Shown: positions 1-8,878 of the stretch, piece by piece
Position numbering within the stretch: position 1 is the first letter of the stretch
How the letters are laid out: the number at the start of each line of letters is the position of its first letter
Origin: Fortiea sp. LEGE XX443
GTDB lineage: Bacteria; Cyanobacteriota; Cyanobacteriia; Cyanobacteriales; Nostocaceae
Reading direction: 5' to 3'
Length of the DNA: 64,000 nucleotides
NCBI RefSeq assembly: GCF_015206815.1
Contig: NZ_JADEXZ010000001.1
Coordinates: forward strand, 62,001-126,000
Position numbers and translations under genes: made by a program
The notes under the pieces: model-generated
Databases searched by the model: none
Seen by the model: the letters and a program-made list of their open reading frames with translations, nothing else
Told to the model about the DNA's origin: nothing

Positions 1-475
1 CGGCTGGAAAGTTACCCAATTGAGGATCAACTGGCCCCAAAACAGCGTTAGCATCCATAACAATTTCATCAGCAGCTAAAGCCAGCATTGTGCCGCCACT
101 CATGGCGTAGTGAGGTACAAAAACGCTGACTTTTGATGGGTGGCGAATTAATGCCCTAGCAATTTGTTCGGTAGCTAGTACCAAACCACCAGGAGTGTGC
201 AGAATCAAATCTATGGGAACATCTGGAGGCGTGAGGCGAATTGCCCGCAGTATTTGTTCTGAATCTTCAATCGTGATGTAGCGTGATAAGGGAATTCCCA
301 ATAAACTAATAGATTCTTGGCGGTGTATCAGCAAAATCACCCGACTTTTGCGTTGCTGCTGAAATTCTTGGAGGCTGCGAACACGCCGATATTCTACCTG
401 ACGTTTTTGCCAGATAGGTTGTAGGGAAGAAAGAAGCAGAAAAATCCAGAATAAATCACCAATACCGAAGCCCAT
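1..475 (-). CDS. SDH/Clp-fold serine protease, 5' part only
   Basis: This is the N-terminal part of a membrane-anchored protease of the serine dehydrogenase proteinase (SDH, ClpP/SppA fold) family; the rest lies beyond the left edge. The ATG at 475 gives a hydrophobic first segment (about residues 1-20), then a basic linker. The Clp-fold motifs that follow include HTPGG and HYAMSGGTMLALAADEI, in which the Ser of MSGG is the expected nucleophile, and DANAVLGPVDPQLG, which is characteristic of the family. Substrates are unknown; such proteins are thought to act at the cytoplasmic membrane. It is transcribed leftward, in the same direction as the Uma2 gene at 564-1385. The family assignment is firm and the role is open. 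Confidence 0.85.
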   Translation of the reverse strand, partial: MGFGIGDLFWIFLLLSSLQPIWQKRQVEYRRVRSLQEFQQQRKSRVILLIHRQESISLLGIPLSRYITIEDSEQILRAIRLTPPDVPIDLILHTPGGLVLATEQIARALIRHPSKVSVFVPHYAMSGGTMLALAADEIVMDANAVLGPVDPQLGNFPA

Positions 476-563
476 AGGATTGATTGTCCAAAAATAACTA
501 TTCTCGTCATTAATTGTGACAATTTTTAGGCGATCGCAAGTCTATCTGGGGGTTTATCTCACG

Positions 564-1385
564 TTAAATTAACTCATCAGGATTCACACCCAATTTTCGT
601 AAACGTTCTGCTAATTGTTCTGCTTTTCTTTTGGCTTGTTCGGCTTCTTGTTTGGCATGTCTCGCTTCTTGTTCAGCAATAATAGCTCGTTCATTAGCTG
701 CAACAGTTTCTTCTGTGGGTGCAGGAACTAATTCTCCTTCTAAAGTGAACCACCGCAACCACAACCTTTCAATATCTCGAAACGCACCTTGCCATACACC
801 CAAGCTTAAACTTAACTCTGGCATGAGTACGCGTCCTTCAGTTAGATTCATCGGTTCATAATGACCGCCTACTAACCGAAATGCTTGGAGTTCATTTGTG
901 TAGCGACTAAAAACAATATAGTAAGGAATTCGCAGAATTTGTTCATAAACTTCCCATTTGCTAGGAGGTTTATCATCTGCTCTTTCGCTAATTCCCAAAT
1001 CTTCTGCTTCTGTCCCAGGAGATAATAACTCCACAACAACAAAAGGATTTGCAGGTTCTTGCCAAGTGACATAACTTAAACGCAAATCCTTACCTTTATA
1101 GAGTTTTTTGACTCCGACAACACCAAACCAATCTGGGCGCTTATACCACAAAGGATGTTGAACATCGTAATAGAGATTTAAATCAGCCGCACTATAAACC
1201 AGGTCTGGATTCCAGTGAATTGGTTGAAAAGTTAAATATAAAAGTAACGGCTGTAAAAAATGAAAATCGTCTGGCAAACCTGGTTCCTCTGGGTTATCGC
1301 TGGGTAAATCATACATTGTTGGTAGCGTTTCCCAAGGAGGTAGGGGTGGATCAGATTGAGGGATGTAGTTATAAGAGATAGTCAT
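564..1385 (-). CDS. Uma2 family endonuclease (DUF820)
   Basis: A 273-residue protein of the Uma2 (DUF820) family, a PD-(D/E)XK-fold group greatly expanded in cyanobacteria with no settled function. The core spans about residues 40-200 and contains YSAADLNLYYD and the strand PFVVVELLSPGTE, whose acidic residues match the nuclease-fold signature. Residues 225-262 form a Glu/Lys/Ala-rich coiled coil (repeats such as EQEARHAKQEAEQAKRKAEQ), a common C-terminal add-on in the long members. The window holds three other members (6520, 7141 and a truncated one at 62217). Family call is secure; substrate and biological role are unknown. Confidence 0.85.
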   Translation of the reverse strand: MTISYNYIPQSDPPLPPWETLPTMYDLPSDNPEEPGLPDDFHFLQPLLLYLTFQPIHWNPDLVYSAADLNLYYDVQHPLWYKRPDWFGVVGVKKLYKGKDLRLSYVTWQEPANPFVVVELLSPGTEAEDLGISERADDKPPSKWEVYEQILRIPYYIVFSRYTNELQAFRLVGGHYEPMNLTEGRVLMPELSLSLGVWQGAFRDIERLWLRWFTLEGELVPAPTEETVAANERAIIAEQEARHAKQEAEQAKRKAEQLAERLRKLGVNPDELI

Positions 1386-1450
1386 AAGTAATCAGACAGA
1401 ATTAATTACACAAATTTTTGACTGTAACCTGTCCTCTTGGTTGAGCTACC

Positions 1451-1901
1451 GTGTACACACAAGTTTTTTAAAGTTGCTACGCCAGTAGGGAGGGTTAATT
1501 TTTACAAGTCGATGTATTAACAGAACATTGCAGGGCGATGTATTAACATTACGAGTCTAGAACACCAATTCAGTAATGCCGGAAGAACCTCTCCCCCAAC
1601 CCCTCTCCGACGCGGAGAGGGGAGTTTAGCTCCTCCTTCCCTACAAGGGAAGGGGGTTGGGGGGTTAGGTTTTTGATTACTGAATCGATGCTATAGGCAT
1701 TAACATTGCAAGACGATGAATTAACATTGTGAGTCTAGGCATTAACATTGCAAGACGATGAATTAACATTGCGAGTCTAGGCATTAATATTGCAAGACGA
1801 TGAATTAACATTGCGAGTCTAGACATTAATATTGCAGGACGATGAATTAACATTGCAAGCCTAGGCATTAACATTGCTGACTAAGAGACTTGTGTGTACA
1901 C
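1451..1901. mobile_element. Inverted-repeat element with 21/42-bp tandem repeats, copy 1
   Basis: The element is bounded by a perfect 13-bp inverted repeat, GTGTACACACAAG at 1451-1463 and its complement at 1889-1901. The interior is a tandem array of two alternating 21-bp units (gcattaacattgcaagacga and gaattaacattgcgagtcta types), giving a 42-bp period. The array is interrupted by a second insertion (1563-1690). A second, uninterrupted copy lies at 53011-53286, with the same ends, the same left-end sequence after the repeat and the same array. There is no transposase inside. Both copies are preceded by GAGCTACC, so the true left end may lie a few bases further out. Confidence 0.75.
1563..1690. 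mobile_element. Small inverted-repeat insertion nested in the tandem-repeat element
   Basis: Compared with the uninterrupted copy at 53011-53286, the array here is broken after ...gagtctag and resumes at ggcattaac. The inserted segment carries ATTCAGTAAT at 1568-1577 and its exact complement ATTACTGAAT at 1676-1685, and is filled with C/G-rich complementary runs (ctctccccaacccc, ggggttgggg) that can fold into a long hairpin. It looks like a non-autonomous MITE or hairpin repeat. Exact outer ends are uncertain by several bases. Confidence 0.6.
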
Positions 1902-1930
1902 CATAGCTATGCGCCGTATCTGAGTGCGTA

Positions 1931-3646
1931 TTAAGGTGTGTTTTGTAGCTCTGGCGCTGGTTGAAGTGTGCTATCTACAGGTAGATTGTCGTCGTCAGTT
2001 GGAGGTGTTGGTGTAAATGTTGGTGGAAATGTTGGTGTTGGTGTTAGCGTAAATATTGACGGAAATGTTGGTGTTGGCGTTGGTGTTGGTGTTGGTGTTG
2101 GTGTAAATGTTGGGGTGGGAGTTTCTGTCGGTGACGGCTGGAGTGGATTTTCTAACGCAACCCTGAGATTATAATCACTTTCACTAACTTCAGGAGCGAG
2201 AGTTAACTGTATGGTATAGCTACCATTAGTCGGCAAGATTCCTGTATAAGAGCTTACTTGTTGAGCGCTACTGTCAACTGGTTGGCGATTGGGATCTAAA
2301 ACAGTCAACGCAATACCTGTTCCTTGTTCTAACATGGTAGTTAACTTGGCTCCTGCTTGCCCAAAAAAGGTATATTCAATAATTTGATTGGCTTTGAGAG
2401 AATTTTCAACTGTGGCTGTGTTAGATGCTCCCAATCTCAGACGCTTACTTGTGATAGTGGGTTCAACGTTGGTGGGTGTAGGTGTCCCAAATGTTGTACC
2501 TCCAGAAATGACTGGTGATGGGAAAGTTTGAGGTGTGGGTGGTGTTGTATCTGATGATGTATTAGACTGACTGCGAATAGAACTCACCAACGCCCAAGAA
2601 CCAAATCCAGCTAAGATAACTACCGCACTACCAATTGCGCCCAACGCTAAGGGATTATCTAAAACCGAGTTAGAACGACTGGGGGGGATTACGGGTTCTG
2701 GTCGGTTGGATGGCTGTGGTATGACAGCATCGGGACGACGACCGACCGCAATTGTTTGGAAATTTGACACTTCTGGAGATGATTGTACACCAGGTTGCTC
2801 GATGAATTTTAATGCTTGGGCGACCTCAGCTGCGCTTTGATAGCGATCGCTTGGTAAAGGGTGTAACATCCGATTAATTACTTGAGCAAATTGCGGACTC
2901 ACCTTCACAAATCGTTGCCAATTCCAGGTAAGTTGAGTTTCATCAAACAACTCAGATGGTTCTTTACCAGTTAGTAGTACTATCCCTGTGACAGCTAGAG
3001 CATACAAATCACTGCTAGGGTAAGCTCGTCCTGTTTGCATTTGTTCGCTGGGAGAATAGCCTAATTTGCCGACACTGGTAGCGTTGATATTACTATCTGG
3101 CATTTGCAAACGGGTTGCAAGTTCTTTAACTACACCAAAATCAATTAAGACAGGCAAGCGATCGCTATCTCGTAAAATAATATTTTCTGGGGAAATATCT
3201 CGGTGAATAATCCCGCGACTGTGAATGTGTTCCAATACAGGTAATAGCGATCGCATCAACTGCAACACGTCTGGTTCGCTGAAACTTTGACCTATAGATT
3301 GTTTCTCAACCAGTAAAGCTCGATAAGTCTTACCTGCAATATAGTCTTCTACCAAAAATAAGCGGTGGTCTTGCTCGAATCTTTCACGGAATTTCGGTAT
3401 TTGTTGGTGTTCAATTTGATACAAAATAGTAGCTTCTCGCTGAAAAAGCTCTTGTGCCTTTTCCCAAGCAGCAGCCCCCGTAGCGATGGGAATTAATTCT
3501 TTAATTGCACAAAGTTCGTTAAAGCGCCGCTGATCTTCGGCTAAATACGTTCTACCAAATCCCCCTTGTCCAAGGATTTGAATTATCCGGTAACGGTTTT
3601 GTAAGACGGTGCCGATTGTAATTGGTGGTTGCATAAATAAATTCAA
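1931..3646 (-). CDS. Membrane-anchored Ser/Thr protein kinase
   Basis: A 571-residue Hanks-type (PknB-like) kinase. The kinase domain spans about residues 17-285: glycine loop GQGGFGRTY, ATP-binding Lys49 in CAIKEL, catalytic HRDISPEN (Asp150) and the DFG motif at 169-171. One transmembrane helix (about 334-355, LGAIGSAVVILAGFG) puts the C-terminal half outside the membrane. That part includes a beta-rich region (about 395-500), similar to bacterial pre-peptidase C-terminal-like modules, and a low-complexity Thr-Pro tail (about 505-548) encoded by a GT/TTGGTG microsatellite prone to length change. Cyanobacterial kinases of this layout act in environmental signalling; the ligand and targets are unknown. 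Confidence 0.93.
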   Translation of the reverse strand: MNLFMQPPITIGTVLQNRYRIIQILGQGGFGRTYLAEDQRRFNELCAIKELIPIATGAAAWEKAQELFQREATILYQIEHQQIPKFRERFEQDHRLFLVEDYIAGKTYRALLVEKQSIGQSFSEPDVLQLMRSLLPVLEHIHSRGIIHRDISPENIILRDSDRLPVLIDFGVVKELATRLQMPDSNINATSVGKLGYSPSEQMQTGRAYPSSDLYALAVTGIVLLTGKEPSELFDETQLTWNWQRFVKVSPQFAQVINRMLHPLPSDRYQSAAEVAQALKFIEQPGVQSSPEVSNFQTIAVGRRPDAVIPQPSNRPEPVIPPSRSNSVLDNPLALGAIGSAVVILAGFGSWALVSSIRSQSNTSSDTTPPTPQTFPSPVISGGTTFGTPTPTNVEPTITSKRLRLGASNTATVENSLKANQIIEYTFFGQAGAKLTTMLEQGTGIALTVLDPNRQPVDSSAQQVSSYTGILPTNGSYTIQLTLAPEVSESDYNLRVALENPLQPSPTETPTPTFTPTPTPTPTPTPTFPSIFTLTPTPTFPPTFTPTPPTDDDNLPVDSTLQPAPELQNTP

Positions 3647-4313
3647 ATTTAAGAATATCTGAAGAGATAGCTATCACAAAGCTGAGTCTGGAGTACGACT
3701 ACTCCCTTTTTCAAGTTAGTTACCTGCGGCGATATTCTACCCTAATAAAAGGTGCGATCGTGTTTTGGTTCAGGAAAGCTTGCATAAATAGCAAAGGAGA
3801 AATCATTCAGTCCTCTTCTTGATTCCCTAGCCTAAAATCCAGATTTTTTAGCTTCAAGGCTAATTTTGCAGATTTAAAAATTTTTGTCCAATTTGTAATC
3901 CAAAAATTTAGTTTGTCAGTTTATAATTTTGTAGCTGATATCATAAAATATTCTTCTACCCCAAAATTAAATTATTTTGGGTATTTCTACGGTCTGAGTT
4001 CCAGTTCTACTTCATTTAAGCTGAAAAGAGTTGGACTCATTAATCAACACAATTGGTAGGAGCATTACTCTACCAGACTAAATCTAGAGGAAATTTGAGT
4101 TGTTGAGAACAACTCAACCACAGGGATAAATTACACACTATATGTCAGTTACGAATGCGATCGTTTGTTTACCACTAAAGACTGAAAAATGGACTGATGG
4201 TAGTTCTATTGAGAAATGTTTAAAGTTTTTATGAAAGCTTAAATAAAGCTCACAGATGTTTATTTAGCCTATTCCGGTTAAATCTGGTAAATATCTTAAA
4301 TGATAATCTCGCC
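3647..4313. other. Gene-free AT-rich leader between the kinase and prs
   Basis: About 670 bases between divergently transcribed genes, so both promoters should lie here. It is AT-rich. The only structure I can point to is a perfect 10-bp stem with a 3-base loop at 4095-4117 (TTGAGTTGTT-gag-AACAACTCAA). No convincing ORF or known RNA is seen. Confidence 0.5.
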
Positions 4314-5330
4314 ATGAATGCACTTCGAGGATCTGCTGTGCTAAGTTCTGCCGCTTTAAAAGTGCAGCCAGTTGCAACAGGACTAACTGAAAACCATCGC
4401 CTGCGGCTATTTTCTGGCTCTGCTAATATCCAACTGTCTCAAGAAGTCGCTCGTTACCTGGGGATGGACTTGGGGCCAATGATTCGCAAAAGATTTGCGG
4501 ATGGAGAACTTTATGTTCAAATCCAAGAATCTATTCGGGGTTGTGATGTTTATTTAATCCAGCCAACTTGTCAACCAGTTAACGATCACTTGATGGAATT
4601 GCTGATTATGATTGATGCCTGTCGTCGAGCTTCGGCTAGACAGGTAACAGCCGTAATTCCATATTATGGTTATGCTCGCGCCGATCGCAAAACCGCAGGA
4701 CGAGAGTCAATCACAGCCAAATTGGTTGCCAATCTGATTACCGAATCAGGTGCGGCTCGCGTTGTCGCAATGGATCTGCACGCTGCTCAGATTCAAGGTT
4801 ACTTCGATATACCCTTTGATCATGTTTATGGTTCACCCGTCATCCTCGATTATCTAGCCAGCAAGCAACTGCCTGATCTTGTAGTTGTTTCTCCGGATGT
4901 CGGTGGTGTAGCACGGGCGAGGGCATTTGCGAAAAAGCTAAATGATGCTCCACTTGCCATTATTGATAAGCGCCGTCAAGCCCATAATGTGGCGGAAGTC
5001 TTGAACGTGATTGGCGATGTCAAAGGCAAAACAGCCGTTTTAGTAGACGACATGATCGATACAGGCGGTACAATCTCCGAAGGAGCTAGGTTGCTGCGTG
5101 AAGAAGGAGCGCGTCAGGTATATGCTTGTGCGACTCATGCAGTATTCTCCCCACCTGCAATTGAGCGGTTGTCGAGCGGCTTGTTTGAGGAAGTCATCGT
5201 CACAAATACGATTCCCATACCAGATAACAAGCGCTTTCCCCAATTAGTAGTGCTTACCGTGGCAAATCTTTTAGGAGAAACCATCTGGCGGATTCACGAA
5301 GATACCTCAGTCAGTAGTATGTTCCGTTAG
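4314..5330 (+). CDS. prs: Ribose-phosphate pyrophosphokinase
   Basis: Makes PRPP from ribose 5-phosphate and ATP for purine, pyrimidine, histidine, tryptophan and NAD synthesis in the cytosol. The 338-residue product has the class I signatures: the SGSANIQLSQEVARYLG start of the N-terminal domain, the flexible loop YYGYARADRKTAGRE that contacts ATP, DLHAAQIQGYFD, and the PRPP/ribose-phosphate loop VLVDDMIDTGGT near residue 245. The ATG at 4314 gives about 25 more residues than enterobacterial Prs. An N-terminal extension like this is common in cyanobacteria, although an internal start cannot be excluded. It is monocistronic here. Confidence 0.96.
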   Translation: MNALRGSAVLSSAALKVQPVATGLTENHRLRLFSGSANIQLSQEVARYLGMDLGPMIRKRFADGELYVQIQESIRGCDVYLIQPTCQPVNDHLMELLIMIDACRRASARQVTAVIPYYGYARADRKTAGRESITAKLVANLITESGAARVVAMDLHAAQIQGYFDIPFDHVYGSPVILDYLASKQLPDLVVVSPDVGGVARARAFAKKLNDAPLAIIDKRRQAHNVAEVLNVIGDVKGKTAVLVDDMIDTGGTISEGARLLREEGARQVYACATHAVFSPPAIERLSSGLFEEVIVTNTIPIPDNKRFPQLVVLTVANLLGETIWRIHEDTSVSSMFR

Positions 5331-5852
5331 CCAAAAAAAGGCTGTTATTCAAGTTACAGTCTGTCATCAAGAAATATTAAATTTTGAAGTATGAAGTGAG
5401 GAAGTTTTCCTCCTTTGTGCTTCAAATTTTATGATGATTTGGCTTAGGACTTACGCACTGTACAAATTAATCATTGTCTAAGCCAAGATTTGGGGGATTC
5501 TCCCCCAAGCCCCCGATTGAGGGACGGTTGCGTCCCCCAAACCCCCTCCAAATATTTCTGCGGTTTTTTGTTGAGTCCAAGGAGTGTATTTCCAGTTAGT
5601 AAATTACACTACATTAGCTTCAAAGATGTAAGCAGTAGCCAAGGCAGTTAGGACATCGGCCAATGATAAAACTCATGCACTAAAAGACTTTTAACCCTGT
5701 CACCTGTCACCGTTCGGCTGACGCTCACGGCGGAAGCCTGTTCCCTGTCACCTGCTATAACTAAATTTGGACTCGACGAGAACCGCCAACACTCCAACTC
5801 CCTCACCGTGTGATCGTGTCTGTACATCTCCGTGTCAGCCTTAATTGCCCCA
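5331..5852. repeat. Gene-free stretch holding two dispersed repeats
   Basis: This 520-base gap contains a C/G-rich palindromic repeat at about 5488-5555 (tttgggggattctcccccaa..., related to 58852-58916). It also holds one copy (about 5632-5759) of a repeat running from AGCAGTAGCCAAGGCAGTTAGG to CCTGCTATA. The second copy carries an extra internal piece around 5711-5740 (cgttcggctgacgctcacgg) that is missing from the copy at 30895-30999. AGGACTTACGCA at 5446 resembles one end of the hairpin element at 15393-15483. No gene is supported. Confidence 0.55.
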
Positions 5853-6440
5853 TTATTCAGCAACGCCCATAATTCCTATGGCTGCCAAGATTTCGACTTC
5901 TGTTACTACTCGTTCTAATTCAGCAAAAATTTCCGTGTCACCAGTTTTTTTAAAGGCATCGACAAGCGATCGGTAATACCACAGAGTACCATCTTTGCCA
6001 CCTTGAAAGCGTTCCCAAAGTGAATCACCCAACAGGCGATAATCTTTGAGAATAGACCGAGCATTGTAGAGTTTATCGGCGGCTGATACAAGTAAGACTG
6101 ACTCAGAAGCTGTAGAAAGATGTGTGATGTAAGCTTCCTTACGCGATCGCCAAGGCGGCTTGGGTGTAGTATCACTATCAGTACAACCGTCGACAATTGC
6201 TGTTACAGTATCCCCAAAGCGACGGCGAATTTCTGCGCGTGTGGCGGCACCGCCTTGGTCTTCTATGGCATCATGTAGTAGAGATGCGATCGCTTCATCT
6301 TCATTAGCTCCATATTCTAGAGCAATACTCGCAACACCCAGTAAATGGGCAATGTAAGGCACACCAGAACCTTTACGTACTTGGTTAGCGTGGAGTTCGG
6401 TAGCATAGGTAAGGGCTGCGGTAAAACGATCAAAAAGCAT
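5853..6440 (-). CDS. HD-domain phosphohydrolase, SpoT-like
   Basis: A small stand-alone HD-domain protein resembling the hydrolase half of RelA/SpoT. From the ATG at 6440 it has 195 residues beginning MLFDRFTAALTYA. An upstream start at 6467 would add nine hydrophobic residues that are not typical of the family. The metal site is visible: the His of PYIAHLLGVA, His-Asp in LLHDAIED and the later Asp in SAADKLYNARS. This matches the small-alarmone-hydrolase/MESH1-like layout with no synthetase domain, so a (p)ppGpp or related nucleotide hydrolase is plausible but not proven. Neighbouring genes give no further clue. Confidence 0.8.
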   Translation of the reverse strand: MLFDRFTAALTYATELHANQVRKGSGVPYIAHLLGVASIALEYGANEDEAIASLLHDAIEDQGGAATRAEIRRRFGDTVTAIVDGCTDSDTTPKPPWRSRKEAYITHLSTASESVLLVSAADKLYNARSILKDYRLLGDSLWERFQGGKDGTLWYYRSLVDAFKKTGDTEIFAELERVVTEVEILAAIGIMGVAE

Positions 6441-6519
6441 AGAAGATAGAATCAACAAGCAATACAATACTATCTCAGCCTAAAATTGAAATGTCCATCT
6501 AGCTCGCCACACCATCATC

Positions 6520-7095
6520 ATGAACAGTGAAAAAGCAACAGTGCAGCCTTGGTATACTGTCACTGATGAAGAATTAATGCTGATGAGTTCGCAAAACCCA
6601 GAACTGCGGTTTGAACGTAATGCTGATGGAACTATAGAAACTATGCCACCAACTGGAGGAATTTCGGGAAATAGAGAGGCAAAAGCAATAACCTATCTAA
6701 TGGCTTGGGTAGAAAGTCAGGATTTAGGCGAAGTTTTTGGTTCTAGTACAGGCTTTAGATTAGCAAATACTGCTGTCAAGTCTCCTGATGCTGCATTTGT
6801 AGCTAAAGGACGCTTACCAGAAAATTGGGATCAGCAAGAGGATGCTTTTATCAATCTAGCACCTGATTTTGTCATAGAAATTCGTTCTAAAAATGATAGC
6901 TTGGCAAAACTCAAAGCTAAGATGGCAGAATATATCACCAACGGTGTGCAGTTGGGATGGTTAATTGACCGCCAAAATCAGCAAGCTTTGGTTTATCGTC
7001 GGGATGGTTCCATTACTCAATATCCCGCTACGGCAATTTTAAATGGTGAAGATATTGTCCCTGGGTTTATCTTACCTTTGGCAAAATTATTGTGA
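6520..7095 (+). CDS. Uma2 family endonuclease (DUF820)
   Basis: A 191-residue Uma2 protein. The family core is complete: TDEELMLMSSQNPELRFE, the start of the conserved region; SPDAAFV, the first catalytic acidic position; DFVIEIRSKNDSLAKLKAKM, the Glu-x-Arg/Lys strand; and GWLIDRQNQQALVYR near the C-terminus. It is followed 45 bases later by another Uma2 gene (7141) of different subfamily, suggesting a local pair rather than a recent duplication. Function is unknown; the fold is that of PD-(D/E)XK nucleases. Confidence 0.85.
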   Translation: MNSEKATVQPWYTVTDEELMLMSSQNPELRFERNADGTIETMPPTGGISGNREAKAITYLMAWVESQDLGEVFGSSTGFRLANTAVKSPDAAFVAKGRLPENWDQQEDAFINLAPDFVIEIRSKNDSLAKLKAKMAEYITNGVQLGWLIDRQNQQALVYRRDGSITQYPATAILNGEDIVPGFILPLAKLL

Positions 7096-7140
7096 ATATC
7101 CGTAGATTATTGGCTGGAATTATTAGAGGAGTAATTGCTG

Positions 7141-7710
7141 ATGGCTATATCAACTCAAGTATCTTCTAACCTTTCCTTAGCAGAGTTCTTGAAATTACCA
7201 GAAACTAAACCAGCTAGTGAATATATAGACGGACGCATTTACCAAAAAGCAATGCCACAAGGAAAACATAGCATAATTCAAACTCGTTTATCAGCTAATA
7301 TTAATCAAGTTGGTGCACCTCAACAAAAAGCTTTAGCTTTAACAGAGTTACGCTGCACTTTGAGTGGACTTTCTCTAGTGCCGGATATTGCTGTGTTTGA
7401 ATGGTCACGCATCCCAACTGACGAAGATGGGGAAATTGCAAATAGGTTTGAAAGCTACCCAGATTGGACTATTGAAATCTTATCACCTGATCAATTTCCT
7501 AATCGGGTAATTAATAAAATTATTTTCTGTATTAACCACGGAACTAAATTAGGTTGGTTTATTGATCCTAATGATAAATCAGTGATGGTATTTCAACCAA
7601 ACCAGCTACCAGAAGTGAAATATAATGCTGATATTTTACCTGTTATTGATGTGTTCATAGATTGGAAAGTAACAGCAGAAAATATTTTTAGTTGGTTGAA
7701 AGTTAAATAA
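7141..7710 (+). CDS. Uma2 family endonuclease (DUF820)
   Basis: A 189-residue Uma2 protein. The ATG at 7141 is chosen over a TTG at 7135 because the purine-rich AGAGGAG at 7125-7131 sits at normal distance. Family landmarks are SLAEFLKLPETKPASEYIDG, the VPDIAVFEW strand and PDWTIEILSPDQ with the Glu of the PD-(D/E)XK core, then KLGWFIDPNDKSVMVF. It diverges clearly from the Uma2 gene just upstream. Biological role unknown. Confidence 0.84.
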   Translation: MAISTQVSSNLSLAEFLKLPETKPASEYIDGRIYQKAMPQGKHSIIQTRLSANINQVGAPQQKALALTELRCTLSGLSLVPDIAVFEWSRIPTDEDGEIANRFESYPDWTIEILSPDQFPNRVINKIIFCINHGTKLGWFIDPNDKSVMVFQPNQLPEVKYNADILPVIDVFIDWKVTAENIFSWLKVK

Positions 7711-7825
7711 TCTGATCTGGCTATGTAAGAACTCTGGGCAACGCCGACAAGTAATTAATAAATATAAAATAAGCTAAAATTTCCTCTTACACAGTTTTTT
7801 GTCCTAGCCATCAAATAGCATACTT

Positions 7826-8878
7826 ATGCAAGTCGAAGTAAATGTATTTACTGTCAATAAACGATTTCCCTTAACAATTAGTCGTGGGACAACTGCACAG
7901 ACAACAAATGTCTGGGTAAAGATCACTCAAGATGGGATAGAGGGTTGGGGTGAAGCATCACCGTTTGGTGTCGGTAATCATGCTCAAAAAACAGAGCAAA
8001 TCAAAGGCGCTTTAGAGCAAATTGTACCATTGTTAGCATCTTTTAGCCCGTTGCAGAGACAACAAGTTGAGCAACTGTTAACTCAACAGCAGGTTCCCTC
8101 ATCAGTACATGCTGCGTTAGATATGGCGATGTACGATTGGTTAGGAAAGCGTGTCGGCTTACCACTGTGGCAGATTTGGGGCTGCGATCGCAATATCATC
8201 GTACCAACTTCAGTAACTATTGGGATCAATTCACCAGCAGGTGCTAAAGCTAGGGCGCGAGACTGGTTAAAATTTATGGATGTCCGGCTTTTCAAAGTAA
8301 AGCTTGGTAGCCCAGATGGGATTGATGCAGATCGGCAAATGCTATTAGCTGTGCAACAAGAAGCACCTAATTTAGAATTTTTTGTGGATGTAAACGGCGG
8401 CTGGAGTTTAACAGATGCCATTGAAATGTGCAATTGGCTGGCTGATTTAGGTGTAAAGTATGTAGAGCAACCGTTGGCAAGGGGTCAAGAAAGAAGTTTA
8501 GCCGAACTCAAACAAAATTCGCCCCTGCCAATTTTTGTCGATGAAAGTTGCTTTACCAGCTTTGATATTCCCCATTTGGCAAACTACGTAGATGGTATTA
8601 ATATCAAACTGATGAAGTCAGGAGGCTTAACCGAGGCGATGCGGATGGTACACACAGCACGGGCATATAATTTGCAAGTGATGTTTGGCTGCTATTCTGA
8701 CAGTTCACTAGCCAACACCGCCGCCGCGCAGTTAGCACCACTAGCTGATTATTTAGATTTAGATAGTCACCTAAACTTAATTGATGATCCGTTTACAGGT
8801 GCATTGGTGGTGGAGGGGAGAGTTTTACCAAACGATTTACCAGGCTTGGGGGTACAATATAGTGCGTTTGCCACTTAA
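7826..8878 (+). CDS. dgcA: Enolase-superfamily epimerase, probable N-acetyl-D-glutamate racemase
   Basis: A 350-residue member of the mandelate racemase/muconate-lactonizing subgroup of the enolase superfamily. The catalytic set of the L-Ala-D/L-Glu epimerase type is complete: Lys157-x-Lys159 (FKVKLG), metal ligands Asp188 (DVNGG), Glu214 (YVEQPL) and Asp239 (FVDES), and the second acid/base Lys261 (NIKLMKSGG). By sequence alone it would be called a dipeptide epimerase. However, it overlaps a DUF1611 gene, the pairing described in marine bacteria as DgcA (N-acetyl-D-Glu racemase) with DgcN (D-Glu N-acetyltransferase). The assignment to DgcA is inferred from this context. A muropeptide-recycling epimerase remains the alternative. 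Confidence 0.8.
   Translation: MQVEVNVFTVNKRFPLTISRGTTAQTTNVWVKITQDGIEGWGEASPFGVGNHAQKTEQIKGALEQIVPLLASFSPLQRQQVEQLLTQQQVPSSVHAALDMAMYDWLGKRVGLPLWQIWGCDRNIIVPTSVTIGINSPAGAKARARDWLKFMDVRLFKVKLGSPDGIDADRQMLLAVQQEAPNLEFFVDVNGGWSLTDAIEMCNWLADLGVKYVEQPLARGQERSLAELKQNSPLPIFVDESCFTSFDIPHLANYVDGINIKLMKSGGLTEAMRMVHTARAYNLQVMFGCYSDSSLANTAAAQLAPLADYLDLDSHLNLIDDPFTGALVVEGRVLPNDLPGLGVQYSAFAT

Noticed and set aside
1677-1874. Minus-strand open frame with repeated MLMPRLAMLIHRLA units
   Set aside because: It is the translation of the 21/42-bp tandem array; the frame is open only because the unit length is a multiple of three. The same applies to 53068-53286.
1691-1880. Possible CRISPR array
   Set aside because: The units are contiguous and nearly identical with no unique spacers, and no cas genes are present.
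5648-5863. Minus-strand open frame of 71 codons
   Set aside because: It translates a dispersed repeat also found at 30895-30999.
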